From UBA668 sp046076025 (GTDB lineage: Bacteria > Actinomycetota > Acidimicrobiia > Acidimicrobiales > Ilumatobacteraceae), in NCBI GenBank assembly GCA_046076025.1, contig JBJTRF010000290.1:1-19443 (forward strand): DNA of 19,443 nucleotides. The letters run 5' to 3'. The stretch's first letter is position 1. The number at the start of each line of letters is the position of its first letter. Both the position numbers and the translations under genes were made by a program. Below are positions 12,740-19,443 of this stretch, one piece after another. Below the pieces are notes generated by a model that did no database searches, was not told where the DNA came from, and saw only the letters and a program-made list of their open reading frames with translations.

Positions 12740-14883
12740 TGGTACGCAGCGAAGGCATCCACCCAGGTGCCGACCACGGCGTCGAGCAGCGGCTGCAGCC
12801 AGGACGCGAACTCGTTCGAAATGTGGCTCTCGTCGCGGTAGGCGAGGATGTCACCGACCACGATCGGGCAGACGCCGTTGCTGCATACCCATGCAGCCGG
12901 CTCGATGTAGCCGACTGATCTCGCAGCGGTGGCGCTTCGCACCCACTCGTCAATGGCATTCACGCGCGTGTCGTCGAGCCTGATGGCACAGCGGCTGAGG
13001 TCGCTGCGGTTCTCGGCGGCGCAGGCTGGTGCCGAGCGATCCGGGCGTGGCGTGTCGCCGATGACGATCGGCTCGATGCCGTCGGCACGAAGGCTGTCGA
13101 GGAGGGTTGGCAGGAACTGCTGCCAGCGGTCGAGGCCGATCGGATCGCGGCTGTCGGCCTCGGCGAGGCGGTGATACTGCGACACCAGCACGATGTCGAC
13201 ACCCTCGTCGCGCATGAAGCGGCGAACGTCGTCGCGCCACGGCTGGCAGTGCGGGAACTCGGCGGCGGCGCCGAAGTTGTACACGGGCACGTCGAGGAAC
13301 GGACATCCGCCCTGCGTGAGCGAGAGCAGCCGCCATCCCCGTTCGATCGCGATTCGCTCGAGCGGAGTGAACCACTGGGCGGCATGCGAGTCGCCCCACA
13401 GCGCCACAGTGACGATGCCGTCTGCATCGCCGAAGGCGCAGTCGCCCGTCACGCGCGGCGAGAGGTATTGGTGGCAGCCGTCGTCGTAGATCGACGGCAC
13501 GTCGTTCTTGGCGTTGAGGACAGGGGGCCGCACATTGTCGGGCAGCGGGGCGGGTGCCAGGGCATCGACGACTGCCTGCGGTGCGGCCTGCCCGGCCATC
13601 GTCAGTGTCGGAGGCGGCGCTGCCTCGGTGGTGGGGACGGCAGCCGACGATGAGGGAGCGGGGCCTGGCGTCGTGGCGGGACGTTGGGTAGTCGACGTGG
13701 CGATCGACGGTGCCTCGGCGACGAGGCCGGTGCGCAGGTCGGTTGCGTCGGCCGTGGCGACCGTGGTCGAGCCGAATGCGGCAGCGACGAGGACCCCGCC
13801 CATCGCCACCGACCACGCCGGCCGCGACGACAGCCACCCACTCGACCGTATGGGGTGCTCGACGATGCGGTATCCCGCCTCGGCGGCGAGCACGGTGCCG
13901 GCCAGCAGCACGATCCGCCACGACGCCGGCAGGGGAGCGCCACGGTGGGCCTCGGCGAGCACCAGCGCCGGCCAGTGCCAGAGGTAGAGCGAGTAGGAAC
14001 GACTGCCGAGGTATTGCAGCGGCTGCCGCCGCAGCAGCCAGGCGGGGCCCCATGGGGCATCGCCGTCGCCCTCCCCGGACGCCAGCACCAGCACTGTTGC
14101 CGACACGGGGACCATCGCGATCCAGCCCGGGAATTCGGCAGCCGATCCGAGGAACACGACACTGCCGATCACGGCGGCAAGTCCTGCCCATCCTGCGCTC
14201 GCGCGGATCGCCGCCGGCAGGCGCGACGCCGCAGGTGCCATCGCCGCGAGCAGCGCCCCGAGGCCGAGCTCCCACGCACGCGTGTGCAGTCCGTAGTACG
14301 ACCAGGGTGGATTGCCGGCGGTGAGGAATCCGCTCATGCAGTACGACGCGGCGACCAGCAGGCACATTGCCGCTGCGGTTCGGTGCCGCACCTGCGACCG
14401 TGACGCCGTCACGGTGATGGCGGCGATCAGCGCTGGCCACACGAGGTAGAACTGCTCCTCTACTGCGAGCGACCAGAAGTGGAGCACGGGCGAGGGCTCG
14501 AGCGACGCTGTCAGATAGTCGGTGCCGCGATGGGCGAACAGCAGGTTGGCGCCGAAGAGGGCCGAGGCCCGCAGTTCGGCCACGAGATCGCCGAGTCGAG
14601 TGGGGTTGAGCAGCCGCGAGGCTGCGACCGCCGTCGTCGCGAGCACCACCGTAGAGATGGGCAGCAGCCGCCTGGCTCGGCGCGCGTAGAACCGGAGGAT
14701 CGAGACGGTGCCGCTGCGCTCGCGTTCGGCAATGAGGAGCGAGGTGATGAGGAAGCCGGAGATGACGAAAAAGACATCGACGCCGACGAACCCCCCTGAG
14801 GTGCCGGGTACACCGAAGTGGAACAGCAGCACGGCGACGACGGCGAGTGCGCGGAGACCCTCGATGTCGCGGCGGTGGCTCAC
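12727..14883 (-). CDS. Acyltransferase 3 with C-terminal SGNH domain (OafA-like)
   Basis: This 718-residue membrane enzyme is predicted to O-acylate a surface glycan. The N-terminal acyltransferase-3 domain (about 1-360, ten or so helices) begins with HRRDIEGLRALAVVAVLLFH, containing Arg11 and His22 of the R-x10-H motif. GGFVGVDVFFVISGFL follows. A Thr/Pro/Ala linker (about 395-450) leads to an extracytoplasmic SGNH domain with WGDSHAAQW (Ser499) and DESHIS (Asp684, His687). This is the OafA-like AT3-SGNH architecture used for O-antigen, peptidoglycan or exopolysaccharide O-acetylation. GTG 14883 is chosen because it sits just before the AT3 motif and has TACTGT six bases upstream. An ATG at 14973 would overlap the divergent gene. 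Confidence 0.92.
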   Translation of the reverse strand: MSHRRDIEGLRALAVVAVLLFHFGVPGTSGGFVGVDVFFVISGFLITSLLIAERERSGTVSILRFYARRARRLLPISTVVLATTAVAASRLLNPTRLGDLVAELRASALFGANLLFAHRGTDYLTASLEPSPVLHFWSLAVEEQFYLVWPALIAAITVTASRSQVRHRTAAAMCLLVAASYCMSGFLTAGNPPWSYYGLHTRAWELGLGALLAAMAPAASRLPAAIRASAGWAGLAAVIGSVVFLGSAAEFPGWIAMVPVSATVLVLASGEGDGDAPWGPAWLLRRQPLQYLGSRSYSLYLWHWPALVLAEAHRGAPLPASWRIVLLAGTVLAAEAGYRIVEHPIRSSGWLSSRPAWSVAMGGVLVAAAFGSTTVATADATDLRTGLVAEAPSIATSTTQRPATTPGPAPSSSAAVPTTEAAPPPTLTMAGQAAPQAVVDALAPAPLPDNVRPPVLNAKNDVPSIYDDGCHQYLSPRVTGDCAFGDADGIVTVALWGDSHAAQWFTPLERIAIERGWRLLSLTQGGCPFLDVPVYNFGAAAEFPHCQPWRDDVRRFMRDEGVDIVLVSQYHRLAEADSRDPIGLDRWQQFLPTLLDSLRADGIEPIVIGDTPRPDRSAPACAAENRSDLSRCAIRLDDTRVNAIDEWVRSATAARSVGYIEPAAWVCSNGVCPIVVGDILAYRDESHISNEFASWLQPLLDAVVGTWVDAFAAYQRSA

Positions 14884-14889
14884 GGCGAC

Positions 14890-14895
14890 ACAGTA
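14890..14895 (-). promoter_or_regulatory. -10-like element TACTGT for the acyltransferase gene
   Basis: On the minus strand TACTGT ends exactly six bases before GTG 14883, which fixes this GTG as a likely leaderless start. Confidence 0.5.
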
Positions 14896-14959
14896 CCGGC
14901 GGGCAGAAGCCAGCAACCGCTGCGTCGGATGCCCCGTCGTCGCACGTCGGCCCTGCTCG

Positions 14960-14965
14960 TAGTAT
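14960..14965 (+). promoter_or_regulatory. -10-like element TAGTAT for the LLM oxidoreductase gene
   Basis: TAGTAT ends exactly six bases before ATG 14972, with no Shine-Dalgarno between. It is the closest match to the classical TATAAT among the elements here. Confidence 0.55.
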
Positions 14966-14971
14966 CGGATC

Positions 14972-15883
14972 ATGACGCACTCACTGTCGATCGGCGTGCA
15001 GCTTCCCGAAGTCGAGCGGCGCGTGCAGTGGCCCGAGCTGATCGCGATGGCCCGAACCGCAGAGGCCGTGGGCTTCGACAGCCTCTGGCTGGGCGACCAC
15101 CTGCTCTACGACCTCCCCGACGGCTCGGCCCGCGGGCCGTGGGAGGTGTGGACCTCGCTGGCAGCGATTGCGGCGTCGACCGACTCGATCCTGCTCGGCC
15201 CTCTCGTGGCGTCGCTCGGCTTCCACGATCCCGCGATGCTCGCCAAGATGGCGGCGACGGTGGACGCCATCTCCGGCGGTCGACTGATCGTGGGCGTCGG
15301 TGCCGGCTGGAACGAGCGCGAGTACCGGGCTTTCGGGCTGCCGTTCGACCACCGTGTCGACCGCTTCGAGGAGGCATTTCACGTGGTTCGCCGCCTGCTG
15401 GCTGGCGAGGCGGTCGACCATCGAGGACGCTACTACGCGCTCGACCACTGCGTCATCGATCCTCCGCCCGCCCGACTCGGCGGACCGCCGCTGATGGTGG
15501 GCTCGATCGGACCGCGCATGCTGGGCATCACGCTGCCGCACGTGCAGATGTGGAACGTGTGGTTCAGCCAGTACGGCAACCAGCCGCGCGGGCTCGCACG
15601 TGTCGTCGACTCGGTGCACGGGCATCTGCGCCTCGCCGGTCGGTCGCCCGACGACGTTGCGGGCACGGCCTGTGTGTTCGTGCAGACGCCGCGCGGTGTC
15701 GGCCGAACGATGGGCGACCCTGAGATGTCGGCACCGCCGCTGCGCGGCTCGGCCTCGGAGATCGCCGACCAGCTGCGGGACCTGGCGATCCCGGGTATCT
15801 CACACCTGCAACTGGTGGTCGATCCCATCGACCAGGAGAGCATCGAGTGGCTAGCGGACGTGCTCGCCGAGCTACGGCGCTGA
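14972..15883 (+). CDS. LLM-class (luciferase-like, probably F420-dependent) oxidoreductase
   Basis: This 303-residue cytoplasmic TIM-barrel enzyme belongs to the bacterial-luciferase-like family, whose actinobacterial members mostly use coenzyme F420 or FMN. Family marks are GFDSLWLGDH (34-43), LGPLVASLGFHDPAMLAKMA (75-94), the ISGGR turn (100-104) with GVGAGWNEREYRAFGLPF (108-125), and a C-terminal segment on binding and barrel closure. The length is standard. The cofactor is inferred from the family; the substrate is unknown. It has its own promoter element, is divergent from the acyltransferase gene and ends 21 bases from the convergent VOC-bicupin gene. Confidence 0.9.
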   Translation: MTHSLSIGVQLPEVERRVQWPELIAMARTAEAVGFDSLWLGDHLLYDLPDGSARGPWEVWTSLAAIAASTDSILLGPLVASLGFHDPAMLAKMAATVDAISGGRLIVGVGAGWNEREYRAFGLPFDHRVDRFEEAFHVVRRLLAGEAVDHRGRYYALDHCVIDPPPARLGGPPLMVGSIGPRMLGITLPHVQMWNVWFSQYGNQPRGLARVVDSVHGHLRLAGRSPDDVAGTACVFVQTPRGVGRTMGDPEMSAPPLRGSASEIADQLRDLAIPGISHLQLVVDPIDQESIEWLADVLAELRR

Positions 15884-15885
15884 CC

Positions 15886-15898
15886 GCGGCCTGGCCGC
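15886..15898. terminator. Short GC hairpin between convergent genes
   Basis: GCGGC (15886-15890) and GCCGC (15894-15898) form a 5-bp stem with a CTG loop, within the 21-base gap between convergent stops. No T tract. Confidence 0.3.
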
Positions 15899-15904
15899 CG
15901 GGCA

Positions 15905-17035
15905 CTACGACAGCGGCAGCAGTCCGGGCAGCGTGACGTCGAGGAGTTCGAGGTCGTCGCTCGGTGCCGACCAGCGAAGCGGGGTGGCCGACGGGATGGT
16001 GACCGCATCACCCTCGCCGAGTCGGTAGGCGGCCCCGTCGACCTCGAGGCCGATTCCGCCGCGCAGGATGAACGCGAAGGCGAACTCGCCCCCGTGACGC
16101 ACCATCGGCAGTCCGTCGCCGTCACGTGCAACGTTGTCCGTGGCGTGAGGCTGCGCAGCGTCGAGTGGTCGCACAATGCGCACGCCGGCGAGGCCGTCGG
16201 TCGCCTCGCCGATACCCGTGTCGCGCTGCTCGAACCGGGCGTCGGCATGCCAGGGTGTCCACGTGGCGCGCGCTGCCTCGTGGAAGACGAAGCGGTGTCC
16301 GACAGGCCCGAACGGCCGATCGGGCAGCAAGCGACCGGTGGGCAGCGCGGTGCCGGGATCGCCGTAGGTGTCGTGCTCGGCGGGGCATCCGATCTCGACG
16401 ACCTGCATCCCCGGCGACGCCTCGACGACTCGGTGCCGGATGGTCGACGGCTGCAGTACGCAGTCGCCCTCTCGCATCGTGATGAGGTCGCCCTGGTCCT
16501 CATAGAGGACGGTCACCCAGCCGCGGTGGCAGAAGATCATCTGGAACCGCACGTCGTGGAAGTGCACGTAGTCGGGCACGGGGCCGCCATCGGGGATGAG
16601 GATGTGCGACGCGATGAACCGGCCGCCGAGTCGTCCCTCGATGAGGTCGCGGTATTGCATGCCTGCCCGACCCTCGCCGGGCGGTGGCGAGTCGGTGGCT
16701 CGGCTGAGCGTGAACCCCTCGACGAGCGGCGGGAGGTGCGCCGAGTCGGGTGCTGCGATGAACTCGACGACGGTGCCGCCCGGTGAGACGGCGGTGGTCG
16801 GACCATCGGCGCCGGCCCGCAGGCGCAGCAGTGGACTCGGTACGGCCGCCCCGACCTCGAGCGCGATCGACATGCCGTGCCCGCTGAGGATAGCCCGCTT
16901 TGGATGGTCGGCCGGCGAGATGACGCGGACACCGAAGCCGAGCGAGGTGAAGAAATCGATGCTCGACGAGAGCGGCTCGGGGCATGGCACCAGTACCTGC
17001 CCAGGAGCGAGGTGGGCTGCTGCCGTCGGATCCAT
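15905..17035 (-). CDS. VOC-like plus bicupin fusion protein
   Basis: This 376-residue cytoplasmic protein seems to join three beta-rich modules. Residues about 12-95 resemble a glyoxalase/VOC half-barrel (PCPEPLSSSIDFFTSLGFGV then GHGMSIALEV). Residues about 150-220 form a cupin with HFHDVRFQ (His158, His160, Gln165) and His201 in TIRHRVVE. Residues about 305-370 form a second cupin (MVRHGGEFAFAFILRGG then LGEGDAVTIP), which has fewer metal ligands: His314 and Glu317. Bicupins include gentisate-type and homogentisate-type dioxygenases, and VOC folds include extradiol enzymes and sugar-binding proteins. I do not recognise a specific enzyme. ATG 17035 is preferred to ATG 17053 because a -10-like CAACAT sits six bases upstream. 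It is divergent from the biotinyl-carboxyltransferase gene, hinting at a shared pathway. Confidence 0.75.
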   Translation of the reverse strand: MDPTAAAHLAPGQVLVPCPEPLSSSIDFFTSLGFGVRVISPADHPKRAILSGHGMSIALEVGAAVPSPLLRLRAGADGPTTAVSPGGTVVEFIAAPDSAHLPPLVEGFTLSRATDSPPPGEGRAGMQYRDLIEGRLGGRFIASHILIPDGGPVPDYVHFHDVRFQMIFCHRGWVTVLYEDQGDLITMREGDCVLQPSTIRHRVVEASPGMQVVEIGCPAEHDTYGDPGTALPTGRLLPDRPFGPVGHRFVFHEAARATWTPWHADARFEQRDTGIGEATDGLAGVRIVRPLDAAQPHATDNVARDGDGLPMVRHGGEFAFAFILRGGIGLEVDGAAYRLGEGDAVTIPSATPLRWSAPSDDLELLDVTLPGLLPLS

Positions 17036-17041
17036 CGGCCA

Positions 17042-17047
17042 ATGTTG
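17042..17047 (-). promoter_or_regulatory. -10-like element CAACAT for the VOC-bicupin gene
   Basis: On the minus strand CAACAT ends six bases before ATG 17035. It differs from TAnnnT only in the first base. Confidence 0.3.
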
Positions 17048-17103
17048 GCGCATCCTCGGCAAGGGGTGCGAGTCGCCCTCGGATCGCGCCGGCCGCGCTC
17101 CGC

Positions 17104-17109
17104 TACGGT
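17104..17109 (+). promoter_or_regulatory. -10-like element TACGGT for the biotinyl-carboxyltransferase gene
   Basis: TACGGT ends seven bases before GTG 17117, just ahead of the biotinyl domain. It rules against the long upstream reading frame that starts at 16877. Confidence 0.45.
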
Positions 17110-17116
17110 CGTGGTC

Positions 17117-18967
17117 GTGCCGTCGAGAACCGAGGTCTGCTCGCCGCTGCAGGGGACAGTGGTGTCGGTCGAGGTGGCCATCGGCGCCAGCGTCGCGGAG
17201 GGCGAGGTGTTGGCGCTCGTCGAGTCGATGAAGATGCACCACCCGGTGGTCGCCCCGTGCGAGTGCACCGTGGTGGCGGTGGCAGTCGCGCCGGGCACTG
17301 CCGTTGGGGCGGGTGACGTCGTGGTGGTGGTCGAGGCATTGGTGGTCGAGGCGTCGGGCCGATCGCCGGCAGCAGGCGCAACCGTCGGCACAGCGTCACC
17401 GGGTGCCGTTGCCGACCCGCCGACGTCGTCGGCGCGCGCCGACCTGCTCGAGGTGCGCCGCCGCCACGACGTGGGCCTCGACGACGCCCGTCCTGATGCA
17501 GTGGCCCGCCGGCACCAGCGCGGCAGGCGGACCGCACGCGAGAACATCGCCGACCTCCTCGACGACGGCTCGTTCGTCGAATACGGGCCGCTCGTGCTGG
17601 CCGCACAGCGCCGGCGCCGCCCACTGGATGAGTTGATCGCCGCCACCCCGGCCGACGGCCTGGTGGGCGGCATTGGCACGGTTGCCGGACGGCCCGTCGT
17701 GGCCGTCAGCTACGACTACACCGTGCTGGCCGGCACCCAGGGCGGGCAGAACCACCGGAAGAAGGACCGGCTCTTCGAGCTGGCTGCCGAGTTGCGACTG
17801 CCGGTGGTGCTGTTCGCCGAGGGAGGCGGCGGGAGGCCTGGCGACACCGACCTGCTCGGCCCCAGCGGGCTCGACTGCGCGGCGTTCGGCCTGTTCGCCG
17901 AGCTGTCGGGGCTGGTGCCGCTCGTCGGCATCGCCTCCGGCTACTGCTTCGCTGGCAATGCAGCCCTGCTCGGCTGCTGCGACGCCGTCATCGCCACGAC
18001 GGGAAGCAACATCGGCATGGGCGGACCGGCGATGATCGAGGGCGGCGGTCTCGGCGTGCACCGACCCGGTGAGATCGGCCCGGTCGACGACCAGTTCGCG
18101 AATGGCGTCGTCGACATCCTCTGCGCCGACGACGCATCGGCAGTCGGCGCGGCGAGGCAGTACCTCGGCTACTTCGCTGCGGCACCCGTGCCGTGGACGT
18201 GCGTCGACCAATCGGCACTGCGCGACGCCGTGCCGCTCGACCGCAAGCGGGCGTACGACGTGCGTGCCGTGGTGCAGGCCATGTTCGACGAGGACAGCGT
18301 GCTCGAACTGCGCAGCGGGTTCGGCCGCGGCATCGTCACCGTCCTTGCCCGAGTCGAGGGCCGGTCGGTCGGCATGATTGCGAACAATCCGGTGCACCTC
18401 GGCGGGGCCATCGACAGCGACGGATCCGACAAGGCGGCGCGGTTCATGCAGCTCTGCGACGCCTTCGACATGCCAATCGTCACGCTGGTCGACACGCCAG
18501 GGATGATGGTCGGACCCGATGTTGAGCGGACGGCGCTGGTGCGGCACTGCAGCAGGCTGTTCGTCACCGGTGCCAATGTCTCCGTGCCATTGGTCAGCAT
18601 CGTGCTGCGCAAGAGCTACGGGCTGGGCGCACAGGCGATGATGGGCGGCAGCACGAAGGCGCCGCTCGCCTGCGTTGCCTGGCCGACAGGGGAGTTCGGG
18701 GGGATGGGCCTCGAGGGAGCGGTGCGGCTCGGCTACCGGCGAGAACTCGAGGCCATTGCCGACGAGGCGGAGCGTGAGGCGCTGTTCCAGCGGATGGTCG
18801 ACCACATGTACGAGATCGGCAAGGCAGTCAACGTGGCGTCGCACTTCGAGATCGACGACGTGATCGACCCGGCCGACAGCAGGCGCTGGATCGCGGCGGT
18901 GCTCGCTGCGGCTCCGCCCCCTGCCGCTCGGGCGGGGAAGAAGCGAAGCAACGTCGACACGTGGTAG
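17117..18967 (+). CDS. Biotinyl-carboxyltransferase fusion, acyl-CoA carboxylase type, lacking biotin carboxylase
   Basis: This 616-residue cytoplasmic enzyme subunit joins an N-terminal biotin carrier domain (about 1-75, with biotin-accepting Lys39 in ESMKM) through an Ala/Thr/Pro linker (about 76-108) to a full acyl-CoA carboxyltransferase (about 112-600). The N-half shows VAVSYDYTVLAGTQG, FAEGGGGRPGD and IGMGGPAMIEGGGLG. The C-half shows NNPVHLGGAIDSDGSDKAAR, LVDTPGMMVG and RKSYGLGAQAMMGG. It resembles the C-terminal part of single-chain acyl-CoA carboxylases, but the biotin carboxylase domain those carry at the N-terminus is absent, and no such gene is in the window. It therefore needs a partner in trans. 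GTG 17117 is supported by the TACGGT box and by starting right at the carrier domain. It is the first gene of an operon with the next gene, nine bases on. The acyl-CoA substrate is unknown. Confidence 0.9.
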   Translation: MPSRTEVCSPLQGTVVSVEVAIGASVAEGEVLALVESMKMHHPVVAPCECTVVAVAVAPGTAVGAGDVVVVVEALVVEASGRSPAAGATVGTASPGAVADPPTSSARADLLEVRRRHDVGLDDARPDAVARRHQRGRRTARENIADLLDDGSFVEYGPLVLAAQRRRRPLDELIAATPADGLVGGIGTVAGRPVVAVSYDYTVLAGTQGGQNHRKKDRLFELAAELRLPVVLFAEGGGGRPGDTDLLGPSGLDCAAFGLFAELSGLVPLVGIASGYCFAGNAALLGCCDAVIATTGSNIGMGGPAMIEGGGLGVHRPGEIGPVDDQFANGVVDILCADDASAVGAARQYLGYFAAAPVPWTCVDQSALRDAVPLDRKRAYDVRAVVQAMFDEDSVLELRSGFGRGIVTVLARVEGRSVGMIANNPVHLGGAIDSDGSDKAARFMQLCDAFDMPIVTLVDTPGMMVGPDVERTALVRHCSRLFVTGANVSVPLVSIVLRKSYGLGAQAMMGGSTKAPLACVAWPTGEFGGMGLEGAVRLGYRRELEAIADEAEREALFQRMVDHMYEIGKAVNVASHFEIDDVIDPADSRRWIAAVLAAAPPPAARAGKKRSNVDTW

Positions 18968-18972
18968 AGAGG
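18967..18972 (+). promoter_or_regulatory. Shine-Dalgarno GAGAGG for the enolase-superfamily gene
   Basis: GAGAGG overlaps the last base of the preceding stop codon and lies four bases before ATG 18977. It is the only good Shine-Dalgarno before a start in the window, fitting an internal operon gene. Confidence 0.6.
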
Positions 18973-18976
18973 TCAT

Positions 18977-19443
18977 ATGCGCATCGATGAGGTCGAGATC
19001 CGGCTTGTCCGCCTGCCGTACCGGTCGCCGTTCCGGACGTCGTTCGGCGCCGACGTCGAGAAGCACGCCACCATCGTCACCGTGCGGTCGGAGGGCGTGG
19101 AGGGCTACGGCGAGGGTGTCTTCGACCCGATGCCGATGTACCGCGAAGAGACCATTGCGGGCGCCCATCACCTGCTGCGCGATGCGCTGGCGCCCGAACT
19201 GCTCGCCGGCGGCTGCGAGCATCCGGGTGAACTGACGGCGAGGTGGGCCCAGTGGCGTGGCAATCCGATGGCCAAGACTGCGCTCGAGCTCGCGGTGTGG
19301 GACTGCTTCGCGCGGCAGCAGGGCGTGCCGCTGCGCAGCCTCCTCGGCGGCGAGCGCACCGAGATTGCCGTTGGCGCGAGCCTTGGGATGAACCCCGTTG
19401 CCGAGACGGTCGCCGCCGTCGGCTGGCACGTCGAGCAGGGCTA
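18977..19443 (+). CDS. Enolase-superfamily protein, MenC / N-acylamino acid racemase-like, 3'-truncated
   Basis: 155 residues are visible before the window ends; family members have about 370. The N-terminal capping domain is clear: IRLVRLPYRSPFRTSFG with the substrate-specificity loop, TIVTVRSEGVEGYGEG, then RGNPMAKTALELAVWDCFAR and GVPLRSLLGGERTEIAVGAS. These match the o-succinylbenzoate synthase/N-acylamino acid racemase subgroup. The catalytic KxK lysines and the metal-binding Asp/Glu residues lie beyond the window, so the exact reaction (menaquinone synthesis, racemisation or another dehydration) cannot be assigned. ATG 18977 has a Shine-Dalgarno, and the gene follows the carboxyltransferase gene by nine bases, so they are probably co-transcribed. 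That partnership is not typical of menaquinone loci and favours a catabolic or racemase role (inference). Confidence 0.85.
   Translation, partial: MRIDEVEIRLVRLPYRSPFRTSFGADVEKHATIVTVRSEGVEGYGEGVFDPMPMYREETIAGAHHLLRDALAPELLAGGCEHPGELTARWAQWRGNPMAKTALELAVWDCFARQQGVPLRSLLGGERTEIAVGASLGMNPVAETVAAVGWHVEQG

Noticed and set aside
12950..14980. 676-codon minus-strand open frame overlapping the acyltransferase gene
   Set aside because: Same strand, other frame, Arg-rich with no membrane helices; the 718-residue frame carries the AT3 and SGNH motifs.
16877..17116. Upstream N-terminal extension of the biotinyl-carboxyltransferase
   Set aside because: The extension is Arg-rich with no domain and overlaps the divergent bicupin gene; the biotin carrier domain begins right at GTG 17117.
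17396..19429. 677-codon minus-strand open frame
   Set aside because: Antisense to the carboxyltransferase gene and the enolase-like gene, whose motifs are unambiguous; shadow translation is His/Arg/Gly-rich.

Overview
The window reads as a chromosomal segment of a high-GC actinobacterium. Reasons: GC-rich coding with many TCG serine codons, frequent GTG starts, an actinobacterial-type SecG, a luciferase-like (LLM/F420-type) oxidoreductase, an acyl-CoA-carboxylase-type enzyme and many secreted proteins with Thr/Ser/Pro linkers. A member of the Acidimicrobiia (Ilumatobacter-like) is my best guess, but this is inference. The first ~62 bases are T-homopolymer-rich and unlike the rest; they look like a low-quality contig end. 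No CRISPR array, insertion sequence, rRNA or phage gene was seen.

Layout. 1-1061: 3' part of a peptide ABC-transporter ATPase gene, secG and tRNA-Leu(GAG). 1207-2580: a multi-pass membrane protein resembling DUF6020/GT-C-like proteins, with visibly lower GC. 2618-3076 (-): a small secreted protein of unknown function. 3077-3336: a divergent regulatory region with a TGACC repeat array, a candidate leaderless 30-codon ORF rich in Arg and Cys, and a 10-bp inverted repeat. 3337-6729: a secreted GH18 glycosidase (two carbohydrate-binding-like/Fn3 module pairs plus catalytic domain), then a YkuD-type L,D-transpeptidase-like protein. 6785-8746: an Old Yellow Enzyme/FadH-type Fe-S flavoenzyme. 8788-9708 (-): a DUF1295/steroid-5-alpha-reductase-like membrane enzyme. 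9843-14883: an extracytoplasmic block of secreted HNH nuclease, SGNH hydrolase, CapA-like lipoprotein and OafA-type acyltransferase with SGNH domain. 14972-15883: LLM oxidoreductase. 15905-17035 (-): a VOC-plus-bicupin protein. 17117-19443: a biotinyl-carboxyltransferase fusion lacking biotin carboxylase, followed by an enolase-superfamily (MenC/NAAAR-like) gene cut by the window end.

The genes are mostly single transcription units in divergent or convergent pairs. Two themes emerge: cell-surface work (glycan hydrolysis, peptidoglycan crosslinking, acylation and deacylation) and small-molecule catabolism (OYE, LLM, bicupin, carboxylase, enolase-like). The strongest structural signal is a -10-like hexamer (TAnnnT or one mismatch) lying 6-8 bases before most start codons, which implies that leaderless transcription dominates here. 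The internal operon gene at 18977 instead has a Shine-Dalgarno sequence. This pattern also supports several GTG starts and points to the small ORF at 3167.
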